In this document: positions 52,535 through 60,372 of the stretch, in pieces
Position numbering within the stretch: position 1 is the stretch's first letter
Layout: each line of letters starts with the position of its first letter
Made by a program: the position numbers and the translations under genes
The notes under the pieces: model-generated
What the model was told of the DNA's origin: nothing
Database searches by the model: none
The model's input: the letters and a program-made list of their open reading frames with translations, nothing else
Assembly (NCBI RefSeq): GCF_013409785.1
Contig: NZ_JACCBV010000001.1
Span: 1,612,001 to 1,676,000 of the forward strand
Reading direction: 5' to 3'
Length of the DNA: 64,000 bases
Source of the DNA: Microbacterium immunditiarum
GTDB taxonomy: Bacteria > Actinomycetota > Actinomycetes > Actinomycetales > Microbacteriaceae

Positions 52535-55270
52535 ATGCCTCCCTTGGCCAAAGGCAAGAAGCTCGTCATCGTCGAGTCCCCGACGAAGATGAAGTCGATC
52601 CAGTCGTACCTGGGCGACGGATACGAGGTGCTGTCGTCGGTGGGTCACATCCGCGACCTCGCCGACAAGCGCGACATCCCTGCCGACAAGAAGGAGGCCT
52701 ACGGCAAGTACTCGATCGACATCGAGCACGGCTTCGACCCCTACTACGTCGTCAACGATCGCAAGGCCAAGACGGTCGCCGAGCTCAAGCGCGCGCTCAA
52801 GGATGCCGACGAGGTCCTGCTCGCCACCGATGAGGACCGCGAGGGCGAGGCCATCGCGTGGCACCTTCTCGAGGTGCTCAAGCCCAAGGTCCCCGTCAAG
52901 CGCATGGTCTTCCACGAGATCACGAAGGACGCCATCCGGGCTGCCGTCGAGAACACGCGCGAGCTGGACCAGGCCCTCGTCGACGCGCAGGAGACCCGCC
53001 GCGTCGTGGACCGCCTCTACGGGTGGGACGTGAGCCCCGTGCTCTGGTACAAGGTGCAGCAGGGCACGTCCGCCGGCCGCGTGCAGTCCGCCGCGACGCG
53101 TCTCATCGTCGACCGTGAGCGCGAGCGCATGGCGTTCGTCGCGGCCTCCTACTGGGACATCGAGACGCTCGCCGAGAAGCGCGACGACGGCTCTTCGAGG
53201 GAGTCGTTCTCGGCGCGGCTCGCGCGCGTGGACGGCGCGACCCTCGCCCGGGGCACCGACTTCGACGACAAGGGCCAGCTCAAGAAGGCGGTGCTCGCCC
53301 TCGACGAGGCGAAGGCGCGCGAACTCGCCGAAGCCGTCGCGCGGGTGGGCGAGGCATCCGTCTCGAACCTCGAGTCCAAGCCCGGCACGCGCAGCCCTCG
53401 TGCGCCGTTCACGACCTCCACGCTCCAGCAGGAGGCGGGCCGAAAGCTCTCCATGAGCGCCAAGCACGCGATGAGCGTCGCGCAGCGTCTCTATGAGAAG
53501 GGCTACATCACTTACATGCGCACCGACTCGACGGCGCTGAGCACGCAGGCCGTGCAGGCGGCGCGCGCGCAGGCGGTGGAGCTCTACGGCGACAAGGCCG
53601 TTCCGCCGAACCCGCGCGTGTACCGCAACAACAGCAAGAACGCGCAGGAGGCGCACGAGGCGATCCGCCCGTCGGGCGAGCAGTTCCGCACGCCTGCGCA
53701 GGTTTCCGGCGAGCTGGACCGCGACGAGCAGCGACTTTACGACCTCGTCTGGAAGCGCACGCTCGCGAGCCAGATGTCCGACGCCAAGTACGAGACCACG
53801 ACGGTCACGCTCGAGGTCGATGCGGACGGCGCGCGCGCCGAGTTCACGGCATCCGGCACCGTCTACACCTTCAAGGGCTTCCTCGACGCCTACGAGGAGG
53901 GCCGCGACGAGAAGCGGGCCGACGCCGACAAGGCAGACGACCAGGCGCTCCCGGCGCTCGCCGTCGGCGACACGCTGCGCCTCAAGGACGTCGAGGCGAA
54001 GGGCCACACGACGACCCCGAAGCCCCGGTACACAGAGGCGAGCCTGGTGAAGGCGCTCGAAGAGAAGGGCATCGGCCGTCCGTCGACGTTCGCGAGCATC
54101 ATCGACGTGATCCTCGACCGCGGGTACGTCTCCAAGCGCGGTCAGGCGCTCGTTCCGACCTGGCTCGCGTTCAGCGTCGTGCGCCTGCTCGAGCAGCACT
54201 TCTCCGACCTCGTCGACTACGACTTCACCGCCGAGCTCGAGGACGACCTCGACGCGATCGCACGCGGAGAGCGCGAGCGCAGCGAGTGGCTCAACGAGTT
54301 CTACTTCGGCTCGGACGAGCACGTCGGACTCCGCAGGATCGTCGACAACCTCGGCGAGATCGACGCGCGCGAGCTCAACTCCACCCGCATCTCCGACGGC
54401 GTCACGCTCCGCTTCGGCAAGTACGGGCCCTACCTCGAGGTCACCGACCCGGCCGACCCCGACGCGAAGCCGCGCAACGTCAACATCCCCGAGGGGCTCG
54501 CCCCCGACGAGCTCACCGCCGAGAAGGCGCGCGAGCTCATCGAGGCACCCGTCGCAGGCGACCGCGTGCTGGGCGAGAACCCGGCCAACGGCAAGCTCAT
54601 CGTCGTGAAGGACGGCCGCTTCGGCCCGTACGTGCAGGAGGAGGAGCCGGTCGATCCCGACGCGGTCGACCCAGCGACGGGTGAAGTCGGTGCGACGGAT
54701 GCCGCAGCCGAGAAGCCCGCCCCCAAGAAGCGCGGTGCGAAGAAGGACGCCGTGCCGAAGCCGCGCACCGCATCGCTGTTCAAGTCGATGAGCCCCGACA
54801 CGATCGACCTCGAGACGGCGCTCCGCCTGCTCGAGCTGCCGCGGGCCGTCGGCACGGACCCCGAGACGGGCGACGTCATCACGGCGCAGAACGGCCGGTA
54901 CGGGCCGTACCTCAAGAAGGGCACCGACTCGCGCACGCTGCAGGGTGAGCAGCAGATCTTCGACATCACGCTCGAAGAGGCGCTCGCGATCTACGCGCAG
55001 CCGAAGTACGGCGCGCGCGGCGCGTCGAGCGCGCTCAAGGAGTTCGAGGCCGACCCGACCAGCGGCAAGCCCATCAAGCTCAAGGATGGCCGCTTCGGCC
55101 CGTACGTCACCGACGGTGAGACGAACGCGACCATCCCGCGCGGCGAGAGCGTCGACGACCTCACCTTCGAGCGGGCCGTCCAACTGCTCGCCGAGAAGCG
55201 CGCGAAGGGCCCGGCGCCCAAGCGCACACGGCGCACGACGACGACGCGGAAGACGGCGGCGAAGAAGTGA
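52535..55270 (+). CDS. topA: DNA topoisomerase I
   Basis: A 911-residue type IA topoisomerase that relaxes negative supercoils. TOPRIM begins KKLVIVESPTKMKSIQSYLG; the active-site Tyr is in EKGYITYMRTDSTALS. The C-terminus has four repeats of the actinobacterial type around [KR][YF]GPY (FGKYGPYLEV, DGRFGPYVQEEE, NGRYGPYLKKG, DGRFGPYVTDG) and no zinc fingers. It ends in a lysine/threonine-rich tail that helps DNA binding. The start may be ATG 52535 or TTG 52544; the AAAGG fits TTG better by spacing. tmk overlaps its stop. Confidence 0.96.
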   Translation: MPPLAKGKKLVIVESPTKMKSIQSYLGDGYEVLSSVGHIRDLADKRDIPADKKEAYGKYSIDIEHGFDPYYVVNDRKAKTVAELKRALKDADEVLLATDEDREGEAIAWHLLEVLKPKVPVKRMVFHEITKDAIRAAVENTRELDQALVDAQETRRVVDRLYGWDVSPVLWYKVQQGTSAGRVQSAATRLIVDRERERMAFVAASYWDIETLAEKRDDGSSRESFSARLARVDGATLARGTDFDDKGQLKKAVLALDEAKARELAEAVARVGEASVSNLESKPGTRSPRAPFTTSTLQQEAGRKLSMSAKHAMSVAQRLYEKGYITYMRTDSTALSTQAVQAARAQAVELYGDKAVPPNPRVYRNNSKNAQEAHEAIRPSGEQFRTPAQVSGELDRDEQRLYDLVWKRTLASQMSDAKYETTTVTLEVDADGARAEFTASGTVYTFKGFLDAYEEGRDEKRADADKADDQALPALAVGDTLRLKDVEAKGHTTTPKPRYTEASLVKALEEKGIGRPSTFASIIDVILDRGYVSKRGQALVPTWLAFSVVRLLEQHFSDLVDYDFTAELEDDLDAIARGERERSEWLNEFYFGSDEHVGLRRIVDNLGEIDARELNSTRISDGVTLRFGKYGPYLEVTDPADPDAKPRNVNIPEGLAPDELTAEKARELIEAPVAGDRVLGENPANGKLIVVKDGRFGPYVQEEEPVDPDAVDPATGEVGATDAAAEKPAPKKRGAKKDAVPKPRTASLFKSMSPDTIDLETALRLLELPRAVGTDPETGDVITAQNGRYGPYLKKGTDSRTLQGEQQIFDITLEEALAIYAQPKYGARGASSALKEFEADPTSGKPIKLKDGRFGPYVTDGETNATIPRGESVDDLTFERAVQLLAEKRAKGPAPKRTRRTTTTRKTAAKK

Positions 55271-55929
55271 CGCTCGACAACGGGGCGCCCGCTCGCGCCC
55301 GGGGGGTGTTCGTGACCTTCGAGGGCGGAGACGGCGTCGGAAAGTCCACGCAGGCCGAGCGCCTGCAGGAGTGGCTTGAGGCCGAGGGCTACACGACCGT
55401 GCGCACGCGCGAGCCGGGCGGCACCGAGGTCGGCGGGCTCGTTCGCGACATCGTGCTGCACCACCGCGGCGAGATCATCGCGCGCGCCGAGGCGCTGCTC
55501 TACGCCGCCGATCGCGCGCAGCACGTCGCGACGGTCGTGCGACCCGCGCTCGAGCGCGGTGACATCGTCATTCAGGACCGGTACTTCGACTCGTCGCTGG
55601 CCTACCAGGGCGCGGGCCGCGTCCTCGGCCGGGACGAGGTGCGCAGGCTGTCGCTGTGGGCGGTCGAAGGGCTGATCCCCGACGTCACGGTGCTGCTGGA
55701 CCTCGACCCCGACATCGCGCGCGAGCGTCGCGAGGCACAGGGCAGGCCGTTCGACCGGCTGGAGGCCGAGCAGGCGGAGTTCCACGAGAACGTGCGCCGC
55801 GAGTTCCTCGCGCTCGCCGACGCCGAGCCCGCCCGCTTCCTCGTGGTCGACGCGTCGCAGCCCGTCGATGAGATCGCCGCCGACGTGCGCACGCGCGTGC
55901 GATCGGCGCTCGAGTGGGCCGGGATCTGA
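55267..55929 (+). CDS. tmk: Thymidylate kinase
   Basis: A 220-residue dTMP kinase. P-loop TFEGGDGVGKSTQAERL, TREPGGTEVGGLVRDI (the DRY-related substrate region follows as IVIQDRYFDSSLAYQG) and a lid LERREAQGRPFDRLE-like segment are present. GTG 55267 overlaps the topA stop. The topA-tmk-holB order is common in Actinobacteria. Confidence 0.97.
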   Translation: MTLDNGAPARARGVFVTFEGGDGVGKSTQAERLQEWLEAEGYTTVRTREPGGTEVGGLVRDIVLHHRGEIIARAEALLYAADRAQHVATVVRPALERGDIVIQDRYFDSSLAYQGAGRVLGRDEVRRLSLWAVEGLIPDVTVLLDLDPDIARERREAQGRPFDRLEAEQAEFHENVRREFLALADAEPARFLVVDASQPVDEIAADVRTRVRSALEWAGI

Positions 55930-55956
55930 TCCGGACGCCGCGTCGGCGCCGCCGAT

Positions 55957-55962
55957 TAGGCT
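55957..55962 (+). promoter_or_regulatory. -10 box of holB (near leaderless)
   Basis: TAGGCT ends 8 bases before the ATG of holB at 55970. Confidence 0.45.
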
Positions 55963-55969
55963 GAACCTC

Positions 55970-57148
55970 ATGGACGCCACCGCCGCCGCGCCCGTCGAGC
56001 CGGCCACGCTCGACGACCTCCCGTGGGGCGCGGTGTGGGGGCAGCAGGCCGCCGTCGAGGCGCTGCGGGCCGCGGCATCCGACCCCGACCTGATGACCCA
56101 CGCGTGGCTCATCACCGGGCCGCCCGGATCGGGCCGCTCGATCCTCGCGCACGCGTTCGCAGCCGCGCTCATCGCCCAGCCGGGCGATGAGCAGGCGATG
56201 CGGCAGGTGCTGGCCGGAACCCACCCTGACCTCACCGCGCTGCGCACCGAGGGCGTCATCATCTCGATCAAGGACGCGCGCGCCCTCGTCGAGCGCTCGT
56301 ACTTCTCGCCCTCGATCGGCCGTTATCGCGTCATCGTCATGGAAGACGCCGACCGCATGACCGAGCGCACGTCGAACGTGCTGCTCAAAGCCCTCGAAGA
56401 GCCGCCCGAGCGCACCGTGTGGGTGTTGTGCGCGCCGAGCGACGCCGATCTGCTGCCGACCATCCGGTCGCGGGTGCGCACGCTGCGCCTGCGCGAGCCC
56501 GAGGTCGACGAGGTCGCGAAGCTCATCGCGCTGCGCACGGGCGTCGACGAAGCGGTCGCCGAGCAATCCGCCCGTCACGCGCAGCGCCACATCGGCATGG
56601 CCCAGAGACTGGCCACGGATGCCGCGGCTCGCGCCCGCCGCGACTCCACCCTGCGCTCGGCGCTCGCCGTGCGCGGCGTGGGCGACGCCGTCGAGGTCGC
56701 GGGGCACATCGTCCAGGCCGCGACCGAAGACGCGAAGGCGCTCACGGCCGAGCGCGACCAGGCGGAGCGTGCGAGCCTGCTGCGCACACTCGGCATCGCC
56801 GAAGGGGCACCGGTGCCGCCGGCGGTCCGATCGCAGCTCACCGCCCTCGAGGAGGAGCAGAAGCGGCGCGCGACGCGCAGCCTGCGCGACGGCATCGATC
56901 GCGTCCTGACGGATCTGCAGTCGATGTTCCGCGACGTCGTCGTGCTGCAGTTCGGACGCGATGCCGACCTCGTCAACCGCGAGCTCGACCCCGAGCTGCG
57001 CGCGCTCGCCGACGCGTGGCCGCGCGTGCGCACGCTCACCGTGCTCGAGCGCATCGCCGAGACGCGACGCAATCTCGAGCAGAACGTCGCCCCCACACTC
57101 GCCCTCGAGAGCATGCTCGTGACCGTCGCGAGCGGGAGGACCCTGTGA
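55970..57148 (+). CDS. holB: DNA polymerase III subunit delta prime
   Basis: A 392-residue clamp-loader subunit. The P-loop is ITGPPGSGRSILAHAF, with Arg instead of Lys, as expected of the catalytically inactive delta prime. Other AAA+ parts are DVIIS-like ISIKDARALVERSYF, VIVMEDADRMTERTSNVLLKALEEPPE and RSRVRTLRLREP. The C-terminal collar is helical. ATG 55970 follows a TAGGCT box. It works with DnaX encoded at 25811-27802. Confidence 0.94.
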   Translation: MDATAAAPVEPATLDDLPWGAVWGQQAAVEALRAAASDPDLMTHAWLITGPPGSGRSILAHAFAAALIAQPGDEQAMRQVLAGTHPDLTALRTEGVIISIKDARALVERSYFSPSIGRYRVIVMEDADRMTERTSNVLLKALEEPPERTVWVLCAPSDADLLPTIRSRVRTLRLREPEVDEVAKLIALRTGVDEAVAEQSARHAQRHIGMAQRLATDAAARARRDSTLRSALAVRGVGDAVEVAGHIVQAATEDAKALTAERDQAERASLLRTLGIAEGAPVPPAVRSQLTALEEEQKRRATRSLRDGIDRVLTDLQSMFRDVVVLQFGRDADLVNRELDPELRALADAWPRVRTLTVLERIAETRRNLEQNVAPTLALESMLVTVASGRTL

Positions 57149-58692
57149 CCCGAACCGCGCCCCGCCGATTCCGGCGTCTCCTCGCCGTCGTGGCCGGATC
57201 GGCCGTGGCATCCGTCGCGCTGTCGGGATGCCTGTACGCGATGATCCCCGAGTCGCGCCCCGCGCCGACGCTCACACCCGACACCGAGGGGGTCCCCGCC
57301 GAGCTGCTGCCGTACTACGGCCAGGAGCCTGAGTGGGAGGCATGCGGCGAGGGTTTCGACTGCGCGACCGTGAAGGCGCCGCTGGATTGGGAGAACCCCG
57401 GTGGCGTCGACATCGAGCTGGCGGTCATCCGGCACGCCGCGACCGGCCAGTCGCAGGGAGCGCTCTTCACGAACCCGGGCGGCCCCGGTGTGAGCGGCAA
57501 GTCCTACATCGCGGATTCGCTCTCGTTCGCCGTGAGCGAGGAGCTCATCGAGTCGTTCGACGTCGTCGGGTTCGATCCGCGCGGCGTCGGCGAGTCGACC
57601 GCGGTGCGCTGCTTCGACGCCGCCGGCATGGACTCGTACCTGTTCGACATCCCCGAGGCCCCGCGCGGGTCGGAGGAGTGGACGGCCGAGCTCATCGCCT
57701 CGGGCGAGGAATTCGCGCAAGCGTGCGACGCGAACAGCGACGGCATCCTGCCCTACATCACGACCGAGCACTCCGCCCGGGATCTCGACCTGCTGCGCGC
57801 GGTGCTCGGCGAGTCCGAGCTCACCTACCTCGGCTACTCGTACGGCACCTACCTCGGCGCCCAGTATGCGGAGCTCTTCCCCGACCGCGTCGGGCGGCTC
57901 GTGCTCGACGGCGCGCTCGACCCGACGATCTCGATGCTCGAACTCGGTGTCGTGCAGACGATCGGCTTCGAGCGGGCGCTGCGCGCGTACATGGAGAACT
58001 GTCTCGCCGACGACGAGTGCCCGTTCCGTGGCACGGTCGACGAAGCGCTCTCCGACCTCAACGCGCTGTTCGCGAGCCTCGACCGGTCGCCCCTGCCGAG
58101 CGCGGACGAGCGGCTGTTCGGGGCCGACGCGCTCGAGACGGCCATCTCGACCGCGCTGTACGCGCGCGAGTACTGGGACTTCCTGACCGAGGCGCTGCGC
58201 GGTGTGCTGCAGGGCGACCCCGAGATCGCGTGGCTCCTCGTCGACGCGTATTTCGACCGCCAGGACGGCGTCTACCTGTCGAACCTGATCGAGGCGTTCT
58301 CGACCTACAACTGCATGGACTACCCGGTCGACTGGACCCCCGAAGAGGAGGCCGCCGCCGACGAACTGCTGCGCGCCGAGGCGCCGACCATCGCGGAGTA
58401 CAACATCGGGCCGAACCTCTGCCGGGAATGGCCGTACGAGTCGACCAACGTGCGCGAGCCGCTGACCGCCCAGGGCGCCGCGCCCATCGTCGTGGTGGGC
58501 ACGACGAACGACCCGGCGACGCCGTACGAGTGGTCTGTCGCGCTCGCGGATCAGCTCTCCTCGGGCGTGCTGGTCACACGCGTGGGCGAGGGACACACGG
58601 GCTACAACAAGGGCAACGTGTGCGTCGACTCCGCGGTCGAGACCTACCTCCTCGAAGGGACGGTCCCCGAAGACGGGCTCCGCTGCGAGTAG
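57145..58692 (+). CDS. Secreted alpha/beta-hydrolase lipoprotein (tripeptidyl aminopeptidase-like)
   Basis: A 515-residue protein. RRFRRLLAVVAGSAVASVALSGC is a lipoprotein signal with lipobox LSGC. The hydrolase core has ALFTNPGGPGVSG (oxyanion hole), VVGFDPRGVGESTAVRC, the catalytic Ser in YLGYSYGTYLGAQYAELFPDRV, Asp in TTNDPATPYEW and His in RVGEGHTGYN. A cap with cysteines and a TAP C-terminal domain complete it. Streptomyces relatives release tripeptides from peptides. GTG 57145 overlaps the holB stop. Confidence 0.92.
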   Translation: MTRTAPRRFRRLLAVVAGSAVASVALSGCLYAMIPESRPAPTLTPDTEGVPAELLPYYGQEPEWEACGEGFDCATVKAPLDWENPGGVDIELAVIRHAATGQSQGALFTNPGGPGVSGKSYIADSLSFAVSEELIESFDVVGFDPRGVGESTAVRCFDAAGMDSYLFDIPEAPRGSEEWTAELIASGEEFAQACDANSDGILPYITTEHSARDLDLLRAVLGESELTYLGYSYGTYLGAQYAELFPDRVGRLVLDGALDPTISMLELGVVQTIGFERALRAYMENCLADDECPFRGTVDEALSDLNALFASLDRSPLPSADERLFGADALETAISTALYAREYWDFLTEALRGVLQGDPEIAWLLVDAYFDRQDGVYLSNLIEAFSTYNCMDYPVDWTPEEEAAADELLRAEAPTIAEYNIGPNLCREWPYESTNVREPLTAQGAAPIVVVGTTNDPATPYEWSVALADQLSSGVLVTRVGEGHTGYNKGNVCVDSAVETYLLEGTVPEDGLRCE

Positions 58693-58739
58693 CCGCGATC
58701 CGAGGACGGCCTCGGTTCGCGAGCACTCCCGCGACCCTG

Positions 58740-58745
58740 TAAGAT
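58740..58745 (+). promoter_or_regulatory. -10 box of tRNA-Thr
   Basis: TAAGAT lies 30 bases before the first base of the tRNA. Confidence 0.5.
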
Positions 58746-58775
58746 CGTTGATCGTGCATCGCGCAAGCGAGGCGC

Positions 58776-58848
58776 GCCACCTTAGCTCAGTCGGCAGAGC
58801 GATTCACTCGTAATGAATAGGTCAAGGGTTCGATTCCCTTAGGTGGCT
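58776..58848 (+). tRNA. tRNA-Thr (CGT)
   Basis: Cloverleaf of 73 bases. Acceptor GCCACCT pairs with AGGTGGC, D-arm AGCTCAGTCGGCAGAGC, anticodon arm ATTCA-CTCGTAA-TGAAT with anticodon CGT, T-loop GGTTCGATTCC. CCA is not encoded. A terminator follows at once. Confidence 0.94.
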
Positions 58849-58857
58849 CGAGACACA

Positions 58858-58882
58858 GGCCCGGGTTCTCCCGGGCCTTTCT
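58858..58882 (+). terminator. Rho-independent-like terminator of tRNA-Thr
   Basis: GGCCCGGG pairs with CCCGGGCC around a TTCT loop, followed by TTTCT. Confidence 0.75.
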
Positions 58883-58900
58883 CGACACCGGGGAGGCGCG

Positions 58901-59293
58901 ATGGAGCACGTTCTCGACGCGGTGCTCGAGATCTTCGCGTGGGTCGGCATCGGCGGAGCCATCGCGCTCGCCATCCTCGCCTTCGCGCTGTGGATCGCCG
59001 ACGGCACGTGGGTGCCCGTGCACGCCGTGATCGACGACTCTCCGAACGGACGCGTCGCCCGGTGGTTCGACGAAGGGGGGGTGGGCGAGGCCGTCCTGAC
59101 GCCGCACCTCGCGCACGAGCTCGGCGCCAAGGACGCTGCGGACCTCTACGCGCGGCGCGGATCGCGCGACCGCGTGCGGCTCTACCGCACGGCGCCAGGA
59201 GTGCGCTTCGCGGCGTGGATCGCACTCGCCCTCGGCGCGCTCGGGATCATCGCGCTCGTCACGTCGTGGGTGATGCTCTTCGTGCGCGCCTGA
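58901..59293 (+). CDS. Small membrane protein, unknown
   Basis: A 130-residue protein with an N-terminal helix (GIGGAIALAILAFALWIADG) and a C-terminal helix (FAAWIALALGALGIIALVTSWVMLF). Between them is a cytoplasmic or exported segment of about 65 residues with WVPVHAVIDDSPNGRVARWFDEGGVGEAVL. ATG 58901 has GGGGAGG upstream. No family is recognised, although similar two-helix proteins are common in Microbacteriaceae. It is convergent with the DMT gene. Confidence 0.65.
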   Translation: MEHVLDAVLEIFAWVGIGGAIALAILAFALWIADGTWVPVHAVIDDSPNGRVARWFDEGGVGEAVLTPHLAHELGAKDAADLYARRGSRDRVRLYRTAPGVRFAAWIALALGALGIIALVTSWVMLFVRA

Positions 59294-59321
59294 CGACGGT
59301 CGCCACTCGCGCCACGACGGC

Positions 59322-60284
59322 TCAGCCGACCGCGAGCATCGCCCCCGCGGCCAGTGCGAGCGCGAGCCCGACCCATTGCACCGGAGCGATGCGTTCGCGC
59401 AGCACGATCGCCGCGAGCAGGATCGTCCCGCCGGGGTAGAGCGCCGTGAGGGCCGACACGACCGAGAGGTCGCCGAGCCTCAGTGCGAGCAGCATGAAGC
59501 CGTTCGCCGTGGCATCGAGCACGCCGCATCCGATCGCGAGCCACCAAGCCCGGCTCCGCGATGACGTGAGGATCCGCGTCGGAATCTGCGCGGTCGCGTG
59601 CGCGAGATCCGCGTGCCCGGTCGGCGTTGCGCCGAGATCGGGGTCGGCGGGGGTCAGCACGGCCGCAATCGCGCGGCCACGGCGCACGGCGCCGAGGATC
59701 ATGCCGCCGACGACCGCGCCAGTGATGACGACGCTCGTGAGGCGGCTGAATACGAGCGGCACGAGGCCGCTCTCGTCGCGCGTCTGGTCGATCACGATGA
59801 GGAAGGCGCCGATCGCGATGCCCGCGCCGACCGCCATCACGAGGCCGCGCACGCTCGGCCGCACGACCTTCTCGCCGGGGATGAACCCCACGAGCACGAC
59901 GGCGACGAGCGCGACGCCGAGCCCGGCGTAGCCGAGCGGCGACAGGCTCTCGCCCTTCACGAGCAGCCCCCACAGCATGGGTGCGATCGCCGAGACGACC
60001 GCGGTGAGCGGCGAGAGGATGCTCATCGGACCGATCGCGAGGCACGCGTACAGCAGCACGACCGCGACGATCCCGAACAGACCGGCGGCGACGCCCCATG
60101 CCATGTCGGCACCTGTCGCGTCGGCCCCGAAGAGGGGGAGAGCGAGAACGAGGACGACGAGACCGGATGCCGCGGAGACGGCCGTCACGACGATCGAGCG
60201 CAGCCGCTTCGCCGCGATTCCGCCGAGGAAATCCGCCGACCCGTACACGAGGGCGCCGAGGAGCGCGACGAGGGCGGACAGCAT
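59322..60284 (-). CDS. EamA/DMT-family transporter
   Basis: A 320-residue protein with ten helices. The first repeat starts ALVALLGALVYGSADFLGGIAAKRL; LTAVVSAIAPMLWGLLVKGESLSPLGYAGLGVALVAVVLVGFIPGE closes the first half. An insertion with TPADPDLGATPTGHADLAH follows in a loop. The second half ends TALYPGGTILLAAIVLRERIAPVQWVGLALALAAGAMLAVG. Probable metabolite exporter, substrate unknown. It is divergent from the MMPL gene with 88 bases between. Confidence 0.88.
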   Translation of the reverse strand: MLSALVALLGALVYGSADFLGGIAAKRLRSIVVTAVSAASGLVVLVLALPLFGADATGADMAWGVAAGLFGIVAVVLLYACLAIGPMSILSPLTAVVSAIAPMLWGLLVKGESLSPLGYAGLGVALVAVVLVGFIPGEKVVRPSVRGLVMAVGAGIAIGAFLIVIDQTRDESGLVPLVFSRLTSVVITGAVVGGMILGAVRRGRAIAAVLTPADPDLGATPTGHADLAHATAQIPTRILTSSRSRAWWLAIGCGVLDATANGFMLLALRLGDLSVVSALTALYPGGTILLAAIVLRERIAPVQWVGLALALAAGAMLAVG

Positions 60285-60353
60285 CCGCCCAGCCTACGAC
60301 CGCCGCGAGCACGCAGAGCGCGCCATCGAAACGGATTGTGCAAATCTCGTAGA

Positions 60354-60370
60354 TGCTAGATAAACTAGCA
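60354..60370. promoter_or_regulatory. Operator over the MMPL promoter
   Basis: TGCTAGATAAACTAGCA is an inverted repeat with 6-bp arms. It covers TAAACT (60361-60366), the -10 box that ends 7 bases before the ATG at 60373. A repressor on this site would block transcription. TetR-type control is usual for MMPL genes, but no such gene is adjacent here. Confidence 0.55.
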
Positions 60371-60372
60371 AT